In this document: in pieces, positions 43,983-52,796 of the stretch
How the letters are laid out: every line of letters starts with the position of its first letter
Position numbering within the stretch: position 1 is the stretch's first letter
Assembly (NCBI RefSeq): GCF_004834005.1
Contig: NZ_STFF01000006.1
Coordinates: 420,071-484,070, forward strand
From: Niastella caeni
GTDB lineage: Bacteria; Bacteroidota; Bacteroidia; Chitinophagales; Chitinophagaceae
DNA: 64,000 bases
Direction of reading: 5' to 3'
Program-made: the position numbers and the translations under genes
Notes under the pieces: model-generated
The model's database searches: none
What the model was told of the DNA's origin: nothing
Seen by the model: the letters and a program-made list of their open reading frames with translations, nothing else

Positions 43983-45314
43983 TTAAGCGTGAATTATTGA
44001 CCGTTCGATCTGTTCCAGAGATTTGCCTTTGGTTTCGGGCATCACTTTCCATACAAAAAGAAGTTGCAATACCATCATAATGCAGAAGAATAAAAAGGTA
44101 TTACCACCGCCCAGTTTTTCTGCCAGCATAGGAAAAGAGAAGGCAATGATGGCTGCCATTATCCAATGCGTAAAACTGCCCAGCGTTTGCCCTTTTGCCC
44201 GCACCTGGTTGGGAAATATTTCGGCCATAAAAACCCATATTACAGCGCCCTGGCTGAAAGCAAAAAAAGCGATATACACCAGCAGGTAAACGGTAACGGC
44301 CCAGCCGCTGAAGTTATGCGTGTAAAAAGCCTGCGCTACCAGCCCGAGTGTAGAGATCAGGCCAATAGAGCCGATCAGCATTAATGTTTTTCTTCCTATT
44401 CTATCAATGAAATTGAGGGCAATGAGGGTGAAAATGAAGTTTACAACGCCAATGCCTACTGTCGACAGCAGGGAGGAACTGCGACCCAACCCTGTCATTT
44501 CAAAAATGCGGGGTGCATAATAAATAATGGCATTGATGCCCGATACCTGGTTAAAAACGGCAAATACAACGGCCAGAAAAACGGGAAACCGGTATTTGCG
44601 CGTCAACAACTGGTTTACATCGGCGAAACCGCTGTTCCGTTGTTGGCTGCTTTTGATATTCTCTATTTCCACTTCATAACCATGTGGTATTATTTCTTTT
44701 AAAACCGCAGTAGCTTCTTCCAGTTTTCCCTGGTTCAGGATCAACCAGCGGGGGCTTTCGGGTACTACCTGAAGCAATATCAGGAACAGCAACGACGGAA
44801 AAGCCTGTACCCCCAACATCCAGCGCCAGGCAGTTTCTCCATCCTGCCCGATCAGGTAATTGGAAAAATAAGAAAGTAAAATACCCAATACTATATTGAA
44901 TTGGAAAAGGGCAACCAGTTGCCCCCTTTTTTCAGCAGGAGCAATTTCAGAGATATAAACAGGTGCGGTTACCGAAGAAGCACCCACGCCCAATCCACCC
45001 AAAAACCGGAAAAGCAAAAAGATATACCAGTTGGTGGCAAAGGCGGTGCCAAGGGAAGAAAGCAGGTAGATGGCTGCAATTACCATTAAGGTGTTTCGTC
45101 TTCCGATCCGTTCGCAGGGAATGCTACCGATTAAAGAACCTAAAACAGTGCCGATCAAAGCAATTGAAACCGTGAGGCCATGTTCAACAGAATTCAGGGC
45201 CCAGTATGACTGGATAGCTTGTTCTGCGCCAGAGATAACTGCCGTATCAAATCCAAACAAAAACCCGCCGAGCGCTACAACAATACTCCACAATAAGACT
45301 TTTCTATTGTTCAT
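43983..45314 (-). CDS. MFS sugar porter (fructose permease)
   Basis: A 443-residue, 12-helix inner-membrane transporter of the sugar porter family. The start is MNNRKVLLWS at 45314; an 18-residue upstream extension to 45368 is unlikely. Signature elements are GGFLFGFDTAVISGA (first helix), CERIGRRNTLM and DRIGRKTLM (RxGRR/K), PESPRWL and the C-terminal PETKGKSLEQIE. As the first gene of the minus-strand fructan set, it should import fructose released by GH32 in the periplasm. Confidence 0.93.
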   Translation of the reverse strand: MNNRKVLLWSIVVALGGFLFGFDTAVISGAEQAIQSYWALNSVEHGLTVSIALIGTVLGSLIGSIPCERIGRRNTLMVIAAIYLLSSLGTAFATNWYIFLLFRFLGGLGVGASSVTAPVYISEIAPAEKRGQLVALFQFNIVLGILLSYFSNYLIGQDGETAWRWMLGVQAFPSLLFLILLQVVPESPRWLILNQGKLEEATAVLKEIIPHGYEVEIENIKSSQQRNSGFADVNQLLTRKYRFPVFLAVVFAVFNQVSGINAIIYYAPRIFEMTGLGRSSSLLSTVGIGVVNFIFTLIALNFIDRIGRKTLMLIGSIGLISTLGLVAQAFYTHNFSGWAVTVYLLVYIAFFAFSQGAVIWVFMAEIFPNQVRAKGQTLGSFTHWIMAAIIAFSFPMLAEKLGGGNTFLFFCIMMVLQLLFVWKVMPETKGKSLEQIERSIIHA

Positions 45315-45469
45315 ATAACAAGCAATTTCCTGTAAACATATCCTACTTGACCCCGGATTGTGTTGCAATCCTGTTTCAAAGAATTTTTTAGCCTGAAATA
45401 ATATCCAATGCCTATAATTTATTAAATTTCAATACGAAACGAATACATTAGAATATCAATTCATCGACT

Positions 45470-45500
45470 GTTTGTAGAATTTGTAACACGGTTTGTAGAA
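45470..45500. promoter_or_regulatory. Tandem direct repeats GTTTGTAGAA, candidate HTCS operator
   Basis: GTTTGTAGAA occurs at 45470-45479 and again at 45491-45500, start to start 21 bp (two helical turns), in the divergent gap between the porter and HTCS genes. Such paired direct repeats are the usual target of AraC-type output domains. The downstream neighbourhood of the porter gene is its likely target. Confidence 0.5.
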
Positions 45501-45610
45501 AATGTTTCATCCAAACATGGTAACTGTTTCGCAAAAAATTCAAACCGTTTTATCATTGCCTATATTTATATAAGGATCTGAATTTTTATTTATCATTGCC
45601 GGCCGCTCAT

Positions 45611-48403
45611 ATGATACGATCATTTTCGAATTGCTTGCTTTTGCGATTGCATTGGTTTGGTATTACCCGGTTGTTTATACCGGGTATGCTGCTGCTTTTA
45701 TGTTTTTGCGCCTGTACCCGCCAAACGAAACAGACATATACAATCGGGTTCTCGCAATGTGTGGAGTCGGATGCATGGCGTAAGACCATGCTGGAAGGCA
45801 TGAAAAGAGAACTGACTTTTCACCCCACCATAAATTTTATTTACAGGCAGGCGGATGGCAACAGCCCAAAGCAGGTGGCGCAGGTGAAGGAACTTTTGCA
45901 GAAAAAGATCGATCTGCTTATTATATCGCCCAACGAGGCCGAACCTTTAACCCCGGTGGTTGAAGAAGCATATAATAAAGGCATCCCGGTAATTGTTGTC
46001 GACAGAAAAATATCGACTCCGCATTATACGGCGTATGTAGGCGGCGACAATTACGAAATTGGTAAAATGGCCGGTCAGTATGCCTTGCATTTACTGAATG
46101 GAAAAGGAAAGATCATTGAGATCACCGGGTTGCCGAAATCGTCTCCCGCCATAGAACGCCATAAGGGATTCACAGATGCATTAAAGAACTACCCTTCCCT
46201 GCAGGTTATACACCAGGTAAATGGCGAATGGTTAAACCAAACGGCAAAAAGTGAATTTTCAAAAATCGTAACTCAGTATCCCGATGTGAACCTTGTTTTT
46301 GCTCACAACGATATGATGGCGCATGGGGTGTATGAAGTGTATAAAAATGGTACGCAACCGCAGCCGGCCATCATGGGGGTAGATGGCCTGCCTGATGCCG
46401 GACTGCAATTTGTTTCCGGCAAAAAAATTACCGCCACCATGCTATACCCTACCGGCGGTGAAGAGGCGATCAGGATAGCCCTGAAGATCCTGAACAAGCA
46501 AACCTTTGTAAAGGACAACCTGCTTCAAACCACGGTCATTGATTCTACCAATGTCCGGATCATGCAGTTGCAGGCAGAAAAAACCATCAGCCAGCAACAA
46601 CAGATAGAACGGCAGCAATTGATGCTGAAAGAACAAAAAAGGATCTATAACAACCAGCGCACTTATGTTTATATACTGGTAACCTCGCTGATCTTATCCA
46701 TTATTTTAGGGGGACTTGCTTTTTATTCCCTGCGGGAAAACAGGAAGATCAGTAGAAAACTGCAAAAACAAAACCAGGAGATCCTTGACCACCAGGCGCA
46801 ACTGATAGCAATGTCGGCAAAAGCAAAAGCCGCCAATGAAGCCAAGGTAAACTTCTTTACCAACATCTCGCACGAGTTCAGAACACCTTTAACGCTCATC
46901 CTGGGGCCATTGGAAGAATTGCTTGCCAATAACAAGATCCATCACACCATAAGCCAAACCCACACCCTGATCCAGAAGAATGTGCTGCGGCTTTTACGGC
47001 TGGTGAACCAACTGATAGATTTCAGGAAAATAGAAGTGGATAAAATGCGGTTAAAAGCGGCCGAGAACGATTTGATCAATTTCGTTTCCGACATCATACA
47101 ATCCTACAAAAGCATAGCGCAAAAAAGGAACATCGACCTTCGCCTGATCACAAAAGAAAGACAGCTTCCGGTGTGGATGGATATAAATATGATGGATAAA
47201 GTGATCTTTAACCTTTTATCCAATGCCTTCAAGTTTACAAAAGACAATGGCTACATACATATTTATATAAGCAAGAGCGATAACAATGCCATCATTAAAA
47301 TTGAGGATAACGGCGTGGGCATGTCGAAAGATGCCATAACGCATGCCTTTGATGTTTTTTACCAGGGCGAATATGAAAACTACAAGGGGTCGGGTTTGGG
47401 CCTTGCGCTGTCAAAAGAATTGATCACTTTGCATAAAGGAACAATTTCCGTTAACAGTGAGAAATGGAAAGGGACCAGCTTCGAAATTTGCCTGCCGCTG
47501 GGTAATGCACACCTTGAAAAAGAGGAAATGATATTGGAGCAGGAACAGGAAACCAACCAGGCTGTTTTATACGAGCACGAAAAAATTTATACCGCCGACC
47601 TAAAAACAGAAACAACCAGTAACCCTGATATAGAGGAAATACCTGCAGAAAAAGAACATACTGTATTGGTCATCGAAGACAATGCAGATCTGCGGCATTT
47701 TCTTGTGAACAAGCTGAACCCGCAATACGAAATACTACAGGCCGATAACGGTCAATCGGCCCTGCAACAGGCATTCGATAACATACCCGACCTGATCATT
47801 TGTGATGTGGTCATTCCCGGTAAAGATGGCATGGCGCTTACTTCCATTTTTAAAAATGATTTCCGCACTTCACATATTCCGGTTGTGCTGTTAACCGCCA
47901 AAACAGCGATGGAACAACAGATAGAAGGCATGAAAAACCTGGCAGATGCCTATATTACAAAACCTTTCAATATCACCTTCCTTCAGCAAACCATAAAAAG
48001 CCTGTTGAGCAACCGCGCCAGGTTAAAAGAACATTTTACAGGCGAGCTGCCCACTAGTTTAAAAACCCAGACAATAGGAAAGCCCGATAGAAAATTCATC
48101 AATGAATTTTCTGCATTGGTAGAAAGTAATCTATCCAATGAAGACTTAACGGCGGACGCTATTTGTAAACAGATGGGCATTTCGAGGGTACAGTTATACA
48201 GGAAAGTAAAGGCCTTACTGGATATTAATGTGAATGATTATATTTTAAATACCAGATTACAAAAGGCAAAATATCTTTTAAAAAATGAGACCTGCTCCAT
48301 TGGGGAAATAGCCAGTAAAACCGGGTTCTCTTCTTCCGCCTACTTTTCAAATGTGTTTAAAACAAAGGTGGGGGTTACGCCTAAAGAATACAGACTGGGA
48401 TGA
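45611..48403 (+). CDS. Hybrid two-component sensor-regulator (HTCS), fructose-sensing type
   Basis: A 930-residue single-protein two-component system. Order: membrane/signal segment (about 1-35), periplasmic LacI-type sugar-binding domain (about 40-305, with TYTIGFSQCVESDAWR and VVVDRKISTPHYTAYVGGDN), second membrane helix (about 352-372), HisKA with phospho-acceptor His421 (NISHEFRTPL), HATPase_c (about 515-630), receiver domain with Asp732 (ICDVVIPG) and a C-terminal AraC HTH (about 825-930). A periplasmic-binding-protein sensor is the architecture of the Bacteroides fructan regulator BT1754, which senses fructose. The gene faces the fructan locus it should control. Confidence 0.93.
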   Translation: MIRSFSNCLLLRLHWFGITRLFIPGMLLLLCFCACTRQTKQTYTIGFSQCVESDAWRKTMLEGMKRELTFHPTINFIYRQADGNSPKQVAQVKELLQKKIDLLIISPNEAEPLTPVVEEAYNKGIPVIVVDRKISTPHYTAYVGGDNYEIGKMAGQYALHLLNGKGKIIEITGLPKSSPAIERHKGFTDALKNYPSLQVIHQVNGEWLNQTAKSEFSKIVTQYPDVNLVFAHNDMMAHGVYEVYKNGTQPQPAIMGVDGLPDAGLQFVSGKKITATMLYPTGGEEAIRIALKILNKQTFVKDNLLQTTVIDSTNVRIMQLQAEKTISQQQQIERQQLMLKEQKRIYNNQRTYVYILVTSLILSIILGGLAFYSLRENRKISRKLQKQNQEILDHQAQLIAMSAKAKAANEAKVNFFTNISHEFRTPLTLILGPLEELLANNKIHHTISQTHTLIQKNVLRLLRLVNQLIDFRKIEVDKMRLKAAENDLINFVSDIIQSYKSIAQKRNIDLRLITKERQLPVWMDINMMDKVIFNLLSNAFKFTKDNGYIHIYISKSDNNAIIKIEDNGVGMSKDAITHAFDVFYQGEYENYKGSGLGLALSKELITLHKGTISVNSEKWKGTSFEICLPLGNAHLEKEEMILEQEQETNQAVLYEHEKIYTADLKTETTSNPDIEEIPAEKEHTVLVIEDNADLRHFLVNKLNPQYEILQADNGQSALQQAFDNIPDLIICDVVIPGKDGMALTSIFKNDFRTSHIPVVLLTAKTAMEQQIEGMKNLADAYITKPFNITFLQQTIKSLLSNRARLKEHFTGELPTSLKTQTIGKPDRKFINEFSALVESNLSNEDLTADAICKQMGISRVQLYRKVKALLDINVNDYILNTRLQKAKYLLKNETCSIGEIASKTGFSSSAYFSNVFKTKVGVTPKEYRLG

Positions 48404-48500
48404 CTGGGATAGCGGGATTAATGGGATTAATGGGATGCCGGGATGGTCAATCCCATAGTCCGGGATTGTATTTCTTTGGATTTTTCCGTAATTTTTTCCC
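48404..48500. repeat. 'gggattaat' repeat block downstream of the HTCS gene
   Basis: Tandem 'gggattaatgggattaatggga' words are followed by the complement 'caatcccatagtccgggattg', giving a hairpin-capable block. It lies between two plus-strand genes. Confidence 0.5.
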
Positions 48501-48566
48501 CGGTTTCGCTACTAATGAAAAACCATAAAACAACCTTTATCACCCAACCTAAAATCAACAGCACCT

Positions 48567-49562
48567 ATGGGATTATTTGATTTTATAAAGAATGAATTTA
48601 TAGAAGTCATCGACTGGGTCGATGACAGTACCGATACCGTTATTTACAAATTCCCCGACAAGGGAAACAAGATCATGAACGGCGCTAAATTAACCGTTCG
48701 GGAATCACAGGTAGCCGTGATGATGCACCAGGGTGAATTTGGCGACCAGTATACCCCAGGCATGTACGAGCTGGTTACCCCCAACATGCCCATTACCACT
48801 ACGCTTCAATCGTGGAAATATTTGTTTGCCGACCCATTTAAGGTAGACCTGTTCTTTGTTAGCACCAAACAGTTCACCAATCTGAAATGGGGCACTCCCA
48901 ATCCCGTCATTATGCGCGACCCGGAGTTTAAACAGGTACGCATCCGGTCATTTGGCTCTTATACCATGCGGGTAATAGATGCCAAAAAATTCATCAAAGA
49001 GTTTGCCGGCACCAATCCCAGGGTTGATGTTGATACCGTAAGTGAACAGCTTCGCAATACCATCGTAAGCAAACTGGCGGAAGGACTGGCAGAAGCCGGC
49101 ATTTCGGTGCTTGACCTTGCAGCCAATTTTACCGAAATAGGTGATAAGCTAAAGCCCATATTCCAAACGGAATTTGATACCTGGGGCATTGAACTGGGTA
49201 AATTTTATATTGACAGTGTGAGCCTGCCGGAAGAAGTGGAAAAGATGCTCGACAAAACTACCCAACTGAACATGCTATCTGACAAACTGGACCAGTTTAA
49301 CCAGATGCAAAGTGGTATTGCGTTGGAAAAGATGGCCGATAATCCCGGTGCAGGAAATACAGCCGGCATTGGCGCAGGCGTAATTCTTACCAATATGATG
49401 CAATCGCAACAAGCCCAAAATACAAGCGGCGCTACGCCCGCAACCAGTAATCAACAAAAAATGCTTGACCTGTTGAAGCAACTGGGTGAACTGAAAACAT
49501 CCGGTATTATAACCGAAGAAGAGTTCAATCAAAAGAAAGCCGAGATATTGGGGAAGTTGTAA
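48567..49562 (+). CDS. SPFH/band-7-like protein with C-terminal SHOCT domain
   Basis: A 331-residue protein of the YdjI/virion-core-like SPFH group (PHB-related). It starts MGLFDFIKNEFIEVIDWVDD, with TLQSWKYLFADPFKVDLFFVSTKQF and a typical VSEQLRNTIVSKLAEGL coiled segment. The last 35 residues (LLKQLGELKTSGIITEEEFNQKKAEILGKL region) form a SHOCT oligomerisation motif. Residues about 265-300 are a low-complexity Ala/Gly/Gln linker. No enzymatic activity is expected; these proteins assemble on or near membranes. The start is close to a good ATG at 48567. Confidence 0.85.
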   Translation: MGLFDFIKNEFIEVIDWVDDSTDTVIYKFPDKGNKIMNGAKLTVRESQVAVMMHQGEFGDQYTPGMYELVTPNMPITTTLQSWKYLFADPFKVDLFFVSTKQFTNLKWGTPNPVIMRDPEFKQVRIRSFGSYTMRVIDAKKFIKEFAGTNPRVDVDTVSEQLRNTIVSKLAEGLAEAGISVLDLAANFTEIGDKLKPIFQTEFDTWGIELGKFYIDSVSLPEEVEKMLDKTTQLNMLSDKLDQFNQMQSGIALEKMADNPGAGNTAGIGAGVILTNMMQSQQAQNTSGATPATSNQQKMLDLLKQLGELKTSGIITEEEFNQKKAEILGKL

Positions 49563-49581
49563 GAGAAAAATAAAATTGAAG

Positions 49582-49614
49582 AGCCCTTTCGCCAGTTGGT
49601 GAGAGGGCTTTTTT
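49582..49614 (+). terminator. Intrinsic terminator after the SPFH gene
   Basis: The stem AGCCCTTTCGCCA (49582-49594) with TGGTGAGAGGGCT (49597-49609), including G-T pairs, is followed by a T run. Confidence 0.8.
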
Positions 49615-49675
49615 ATGAGATTTTATATAGGTTCATTAGAAGGATGTACTTTCTATGATATCTCCAATAAGAAGG

Positions 49676-49704
49676 TTGGGTTGCCTGGTTCTATCGTATC
49701 TTTA
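49676..49704 (+). promoter_or_regulatory. Probable promoter of the gluconolactonase-like gene
   Basis: TTG (49676-49678) and TATCTTTA (49697-49704), 18 nt apart, fit Bacteroidota -33/-7 elements. The gene starts at 49751. Confidence 0.4.
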
Positions 49705-49750
49705 AGAACAGCTTTTTAAAGAAAATACAACCGCTGTAAAACCTGGCATT

Positions 49751-50677
49751 ATGAAAATAAAAATACGGGAAACGATCTTGCTTGTCATCATGTGCTGTTG
49801 CTGTTATTTATTGAAAGCACAAAACGATCGCACCAGTATAACCGATACTGCTGGCATAGTAGCCGATGGCGCTACCCCCACCCTTATCGCCAGGAATTTC
49901 TCTTTTACCGAAGGCCCCACCACAGACAAGAAAGGGAATATCTATTTTACCGATCAGCCCAATAATAAGATCTGGAAATACGGAACAGACGGCAGCCTTT
50001 CGATCTTTCTCGACAGTGCAGGCAGATCGAACGGAATGGCTTTTGATAAGAAGGGAAATCTGCTCTCCTGTGCCGATGAACAAAACCAGATCTGGTCAAT
50101 AAGTAAGAATAAAAAAATAACTGTGCTGTTAAATGATCTGGGGGGCAAAAAACTGAATGGTCCCAATGACCTGTGGGTATCGCCCCGAGGAGATATTTAT
50201 TTCACCGACCCGTACTACCAACGTAAATGGTGGACAAGGACCCAACCCGAAATAGAAGCTGAAAAAGTGTATGTGCTGATGCGTGGTAGTAAGTCCCCGG
50301 TAGCGCTTGTAGACAGTCTTCAACGTCCCAATGGCATTACTGGTACGGCCGATGGAAAATATTTATACGTGGCAGATATCAAGGGTAACAAAGTTTACCG
50401 GTACACGATCAACAATGATGGCTCTTTAAGCAATGCGCAACTGTTTGTGAATATGGGCTCTGATGGTATGACGATCGACCAAAAAGGCAATGTATATCTT
50501 ACCGGCAAAGGCGGCGTTACCGTTTTCAACAGCCAGGGCCAACAGATCTGGCATATTTCCATCCCTGAAAGATGGACTGCCAACGTTGCCTTTGGCGGTA
50601 AACACAGGAATAAGTTATTTATAACCGCTGCAGAAGCTGTTTACGTGTTGGACATGAAAGTGAAGGGGATTGAGTAG
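49751..50677 (+). CDS. SMP-30/gluconolactonase-like secreted protein
   Basis: A 308-residue beta-propeller of the SMP-30/gluconolactonase/LRE family with a signal peptide (CCCCYLLKAQ). Seen are NFSFTEGPTTDKKGNIYFTDQPNNKIWK, LNGPNDLWVSPRGDIYFTDPYY (metal-binding Asn and Asp) and RPNGITGTADGKYLYVADI. It probably hydrolyses a sugar lactone. The last 163 bp (50513-50675) are the 'A' end of the A-X-B'A'-Y-B arrangement and recur at 52632-52793. The defence-type genes begin just after its stop. Confidence 0.88.
   Translation: MKIKIRETILLVIMCCCCYLLKAQNDRTSITDTAGIVADGATPTLIARNFSFTEGPTTDKKGNIYFTDQPNNKIWKYGTDGSLSIFLDSAGRSNGMAFDKKGNLLSCADEQNQIWSISKNKKITVLLNDLGGKKLNGPNDLWVSPRGDIYFTDPYYQRKWWTRTQPEIEAEKVYVLMRGSKSPVALVDSLQRPNGITGTADGKYLYVADIKGNKVYRYTINNDGSLSNAQLFVNMGSDGMTIDQKGNVYLTGKGGVTVFNSQGQQIWHISIPERWTANVAFGGKHRNKLFITAAEAVYVLDMKVKGIE
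50513..50675. repeat. Direct repeat A (first copy, end of gluconolactonase gene)
   Basis: 163 bp at the 3' end of the gluconolactonase-like gene. It matches 52632-52793 with four substitutions and one 1-bp deletion in the second copy; the first 100 bp are identical. Its first six bases GGCGTT are also found at 57986-57991 in the B copy. Confidence 0.9.
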
Positions 50678-50678
50678 A

Positions 50679-51683
50679 CTATTCTGCAACTTTATATTGT
50701 TCGTGAAATTTTAGCTCTTTACCTTTTTCAATAATAATTTTTTGCAGTGTAGCAACTAAAAGCATAATTCCAAAGTCACAGGTATCACTCAGATATCGCA
50801 TGTATACCTCAACATCCTTATCTATGTTTTCAAAAAAAGGTTCCCGGGCAACTTCCATAGATCCATGTACAAACTGACTTCGCAGCTCATATAAGGCATT
50901 TATTTTCTTTTTATACTCATTTTTATGAGAGGCAGGTTCTCCTAAAAAAAGAAAAAGCCTGTTACGTAAGGCATTGAGCACCCCTTCTTTTGGCGTATCG
51001 TATAACGCCTCTAATGAATGGGTTATCCAGATTAAACTCGGGGGAGAGAATGGCGCATGGTCCTTACCAAAATTGATGAGAGAAAAAAGGCATCTTTCAA
51101 CATTCGTTGTAGCTTTTGCTTTTAATGTAATGTTAAGCTCTTTATACCAATCTACTACTTTGTCCAATGGCATAAAGCTGACTTTCGGCCAATGATTTAA
51201 TTCTCCGCATGTTTCCCAAAAATGTTCAAACGGGTTAGAACTTAACGACACACCAAAGCCATTTACTAATAATGACTCGCCCTCAATACATTTAAGAGTA
51301 GCATCAAAGATATTAAAAGTACCAGGTGCAGCTAAGTTCATCGTGATGTACATCATTTCGATGAATCGAATCACAAAATATTCGGAAAATGACTTTATTA
51401 ATGTGGCGTTTCCTGTTACAGTTATTATTAGTTCATCAGCGTTGTCTATCGAGTATTTAAATTGCGGCTTAAACTTTTTCCAGTCAGTTACGATAGTGAT
51501 CTTATCCTGGTTATAATAAAATTCGAATTTTGAAAAAACTTTGCTGGCGCTAACCCAACATTCCAGTAAATATTTTTCAAAATCTTCATAGGGCTCATAG
51601 GTAAAAAAGTCTGGCGGAGAGATGACTATAGAATAGCTTTTACTGGCGTTTGCGGCTGGTTGTTTCATATAATAACTTAACAT
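50679..51683 (-). CDS. HEPN-like (RX4H) protein in cassette X
   Basis: A 334-residue protein not assigned to a named family. Near the C-terminus LYELRSQFVHGSMEV gives Arg268-x4-His273, the RX4-6H motif of HEPN nucleases/toxins. The helical context resembles the ApeA-like HEPN proteins. The first 230 residues are a mixed alpha/beta region (SYSIVISPPDFFTYEPYEDFEKYLLECW at the start). It begins cassette X, 2 bp after the gluconolactonase stop and convergent to it. A role in abortive or RNA-targeting defence is inference. Confidence 0.7.
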   Translation of the reverse strand: MLSYYMKQPAANASKSYSIVISPPDFFTYEPYEDFEKYLLECWVSASKVFSKFEFYYNQDKITIVTDWKKFKPQFKYSIDNADELIITVTGNATLIKSFSEYFVIRFIEMMYITMNLAAPGTFNIFDATLKCIEGESLLVNGFGVSLSSNPFEHFWETCGELNHWPKVSFMPLDKVVDWYKELNITLKAKATTNVERCLFSLINFGKDHAPFSPPSLIWITHSLEALYDTPKEGVLNALRNRLFLFLGEPASHKNEYKKKINALYELRSQFVHGSMEVAREPFFENIDKDVEVYMRYLSDTCDFGIMLLVATLQKIIIEKGKELKFHEQYKVAE

Positions 51684-51902
51684 AACGGAAAAGTGAATTT
51701 TCTAATATATGTTAAGCATGATTTATTGTAGAATAACCAAACCAGTAAGGGAAATTATGTATTAAAGAACTTTTCATTGCCTATGCCACAGTTTATGACC
51801 AGGCTCAAAATTGCTTATCATATCCCGGGATGGCATTGCATAACCTTGAAAACCAAATGTATATTCTGGAGTAAATGCTTACTATAGATACGCAGTCCCT
51901 CC

Positions 51903-52469
51903 TTAAATAAAACGACCTCTATAATACCTGCGGTAATATAATTGAATGGCAAGTAGAAACCCGAAAATCTTATCACGGTGAAGACTATCACTGATCTCAA
52001 TCGTTCCTTCCATAGGTCTGTCACTATTACGGGATAGGAATTTTCTCTTACTGGTATTTTTTAATGAAAAAACGGTTTGATCGCCTGCTTTGATATCTAT
52101 AACCAGGTCAAAGCCCTTACTTCCATTAAAATTATTGTAGTCCATAATATAAGTAGAGGGATCATCATAAAATTCCAATTTCGCTTTCAGTATTTTAACA
52201 ATCGTGTAATAAATAGTAACATATGCAAAATTTGGTTCGTGGTCATTAAGTAAATAATGGGCGTTAGCCAGACTACCAAAGATCTTTGTATGCCGTTTGT
52301 AGCTATCCCCATCTTTGAACCTTGCGAATGTTTTATTATAACCATCAATAAAGGTCCCTACGAGATGGCTTCCATCGTATAAGTCGTATTTGACGCCAGG
52401 TGGTATTGAAATGTCGATGTCGGAGTAGTATGTTTCAGGGACCTCGTACCTTCTAAAATTGAATATCAT
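51903..52469 (-). CDS. Hypothetical protein in cassette X
   Basis: A 188-residue protein with no signal peptide. It appears beta-rich in the middle and ends in a hydrophobic helix (DKIFGFLLAIQLYYRRYYRG). The pattern is loosely reminiscent of tubby/scramblase-like LURP-one proteins, but this is a guess. It lies upstream of the HEPN-like gene on the same strand, separated by 219 bp. Both together form cassette X (50676-52549). Confidence 0.6.
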   Translation of the reverse strand: MIFNFRRYEVPETYYSDIDISIPPGVKYDLYDGSHLVGTFIDGYNKTFARFKDGDSYKRHTKIFGSLANAHYLLNDHEPNFAYVTIYYTIVKILKAKLEFYDDPSTYIMDYNNFNGSKGFDLVIDIKAGDQTVFSLKNTSKRKFLSRNSDRPMEGTIEISDSLHRDKIFGFLLAIQLYYRRYYRGRFI

Positions 52470-52549
52470 TTAAAACTAGCTTAATCACCGATGAGCCATG
52501 CAATATAGTCATTGTTGAAAATATTTCAAATAAAGTGAGGCATACAAGC

Positions 52550-52637
52550 TCATTAGTTGAATCAAACATGACTAATCAACGTATTGGCATCAATAACGTT
52601 CACAATCCTGTGCATTTCAGGGCCGGCAGAAGGCGTT
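52550..52637. repeat. Direct repeat B' (second copy of NTPase gene end)
   Basis: 88 bp that match 57904-57991 with one substitution. They hold the last 24 codons plus stop of the NTPase gene (minus strand) and 12 bp beyond. The block fuses at GGCGTT (52632-52637) directly into A'. Confidence 0.9.
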
Positions 52638-52793
52638 ACCGTTTTCAACAGCCAGGGCCAACAGATCTGGCATATTTCCATCCCTGAAAGATGGACTGCC
52701 AACGTTGCCTTTGGCGGTAAACACAGGAATAAATTATTTATAACCGCTGCAGAAGCTGTTTATGTGTTGGAGATGAAGTGAATGGGATTGAGT
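52632..52793. pseudogene. Direct repeat A' (truncated copy of gluconolactonase 3' end)
   Basis: 162 bp copied from the gluconolactonase gene end. With B' it forms a chimeric open frame (52584-52781, about 65 codons) whose last 49 codons read GVTVFNSQGQQIWHISIPER onward and stop early through a 1-bp deletion. It has no promoter or domain start, so it is treated as a scar, not a gene. Confidence 0.85.
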
Positions 52794-52796
52794 TAA

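Noticed and set aside
52584..52781. 65-codon frame read as a small gene
   Set aside because: It is a chimera of B' (antisense to the NTPase tail) and A' (gluconolactonase tail). It has no own promoter or domain.
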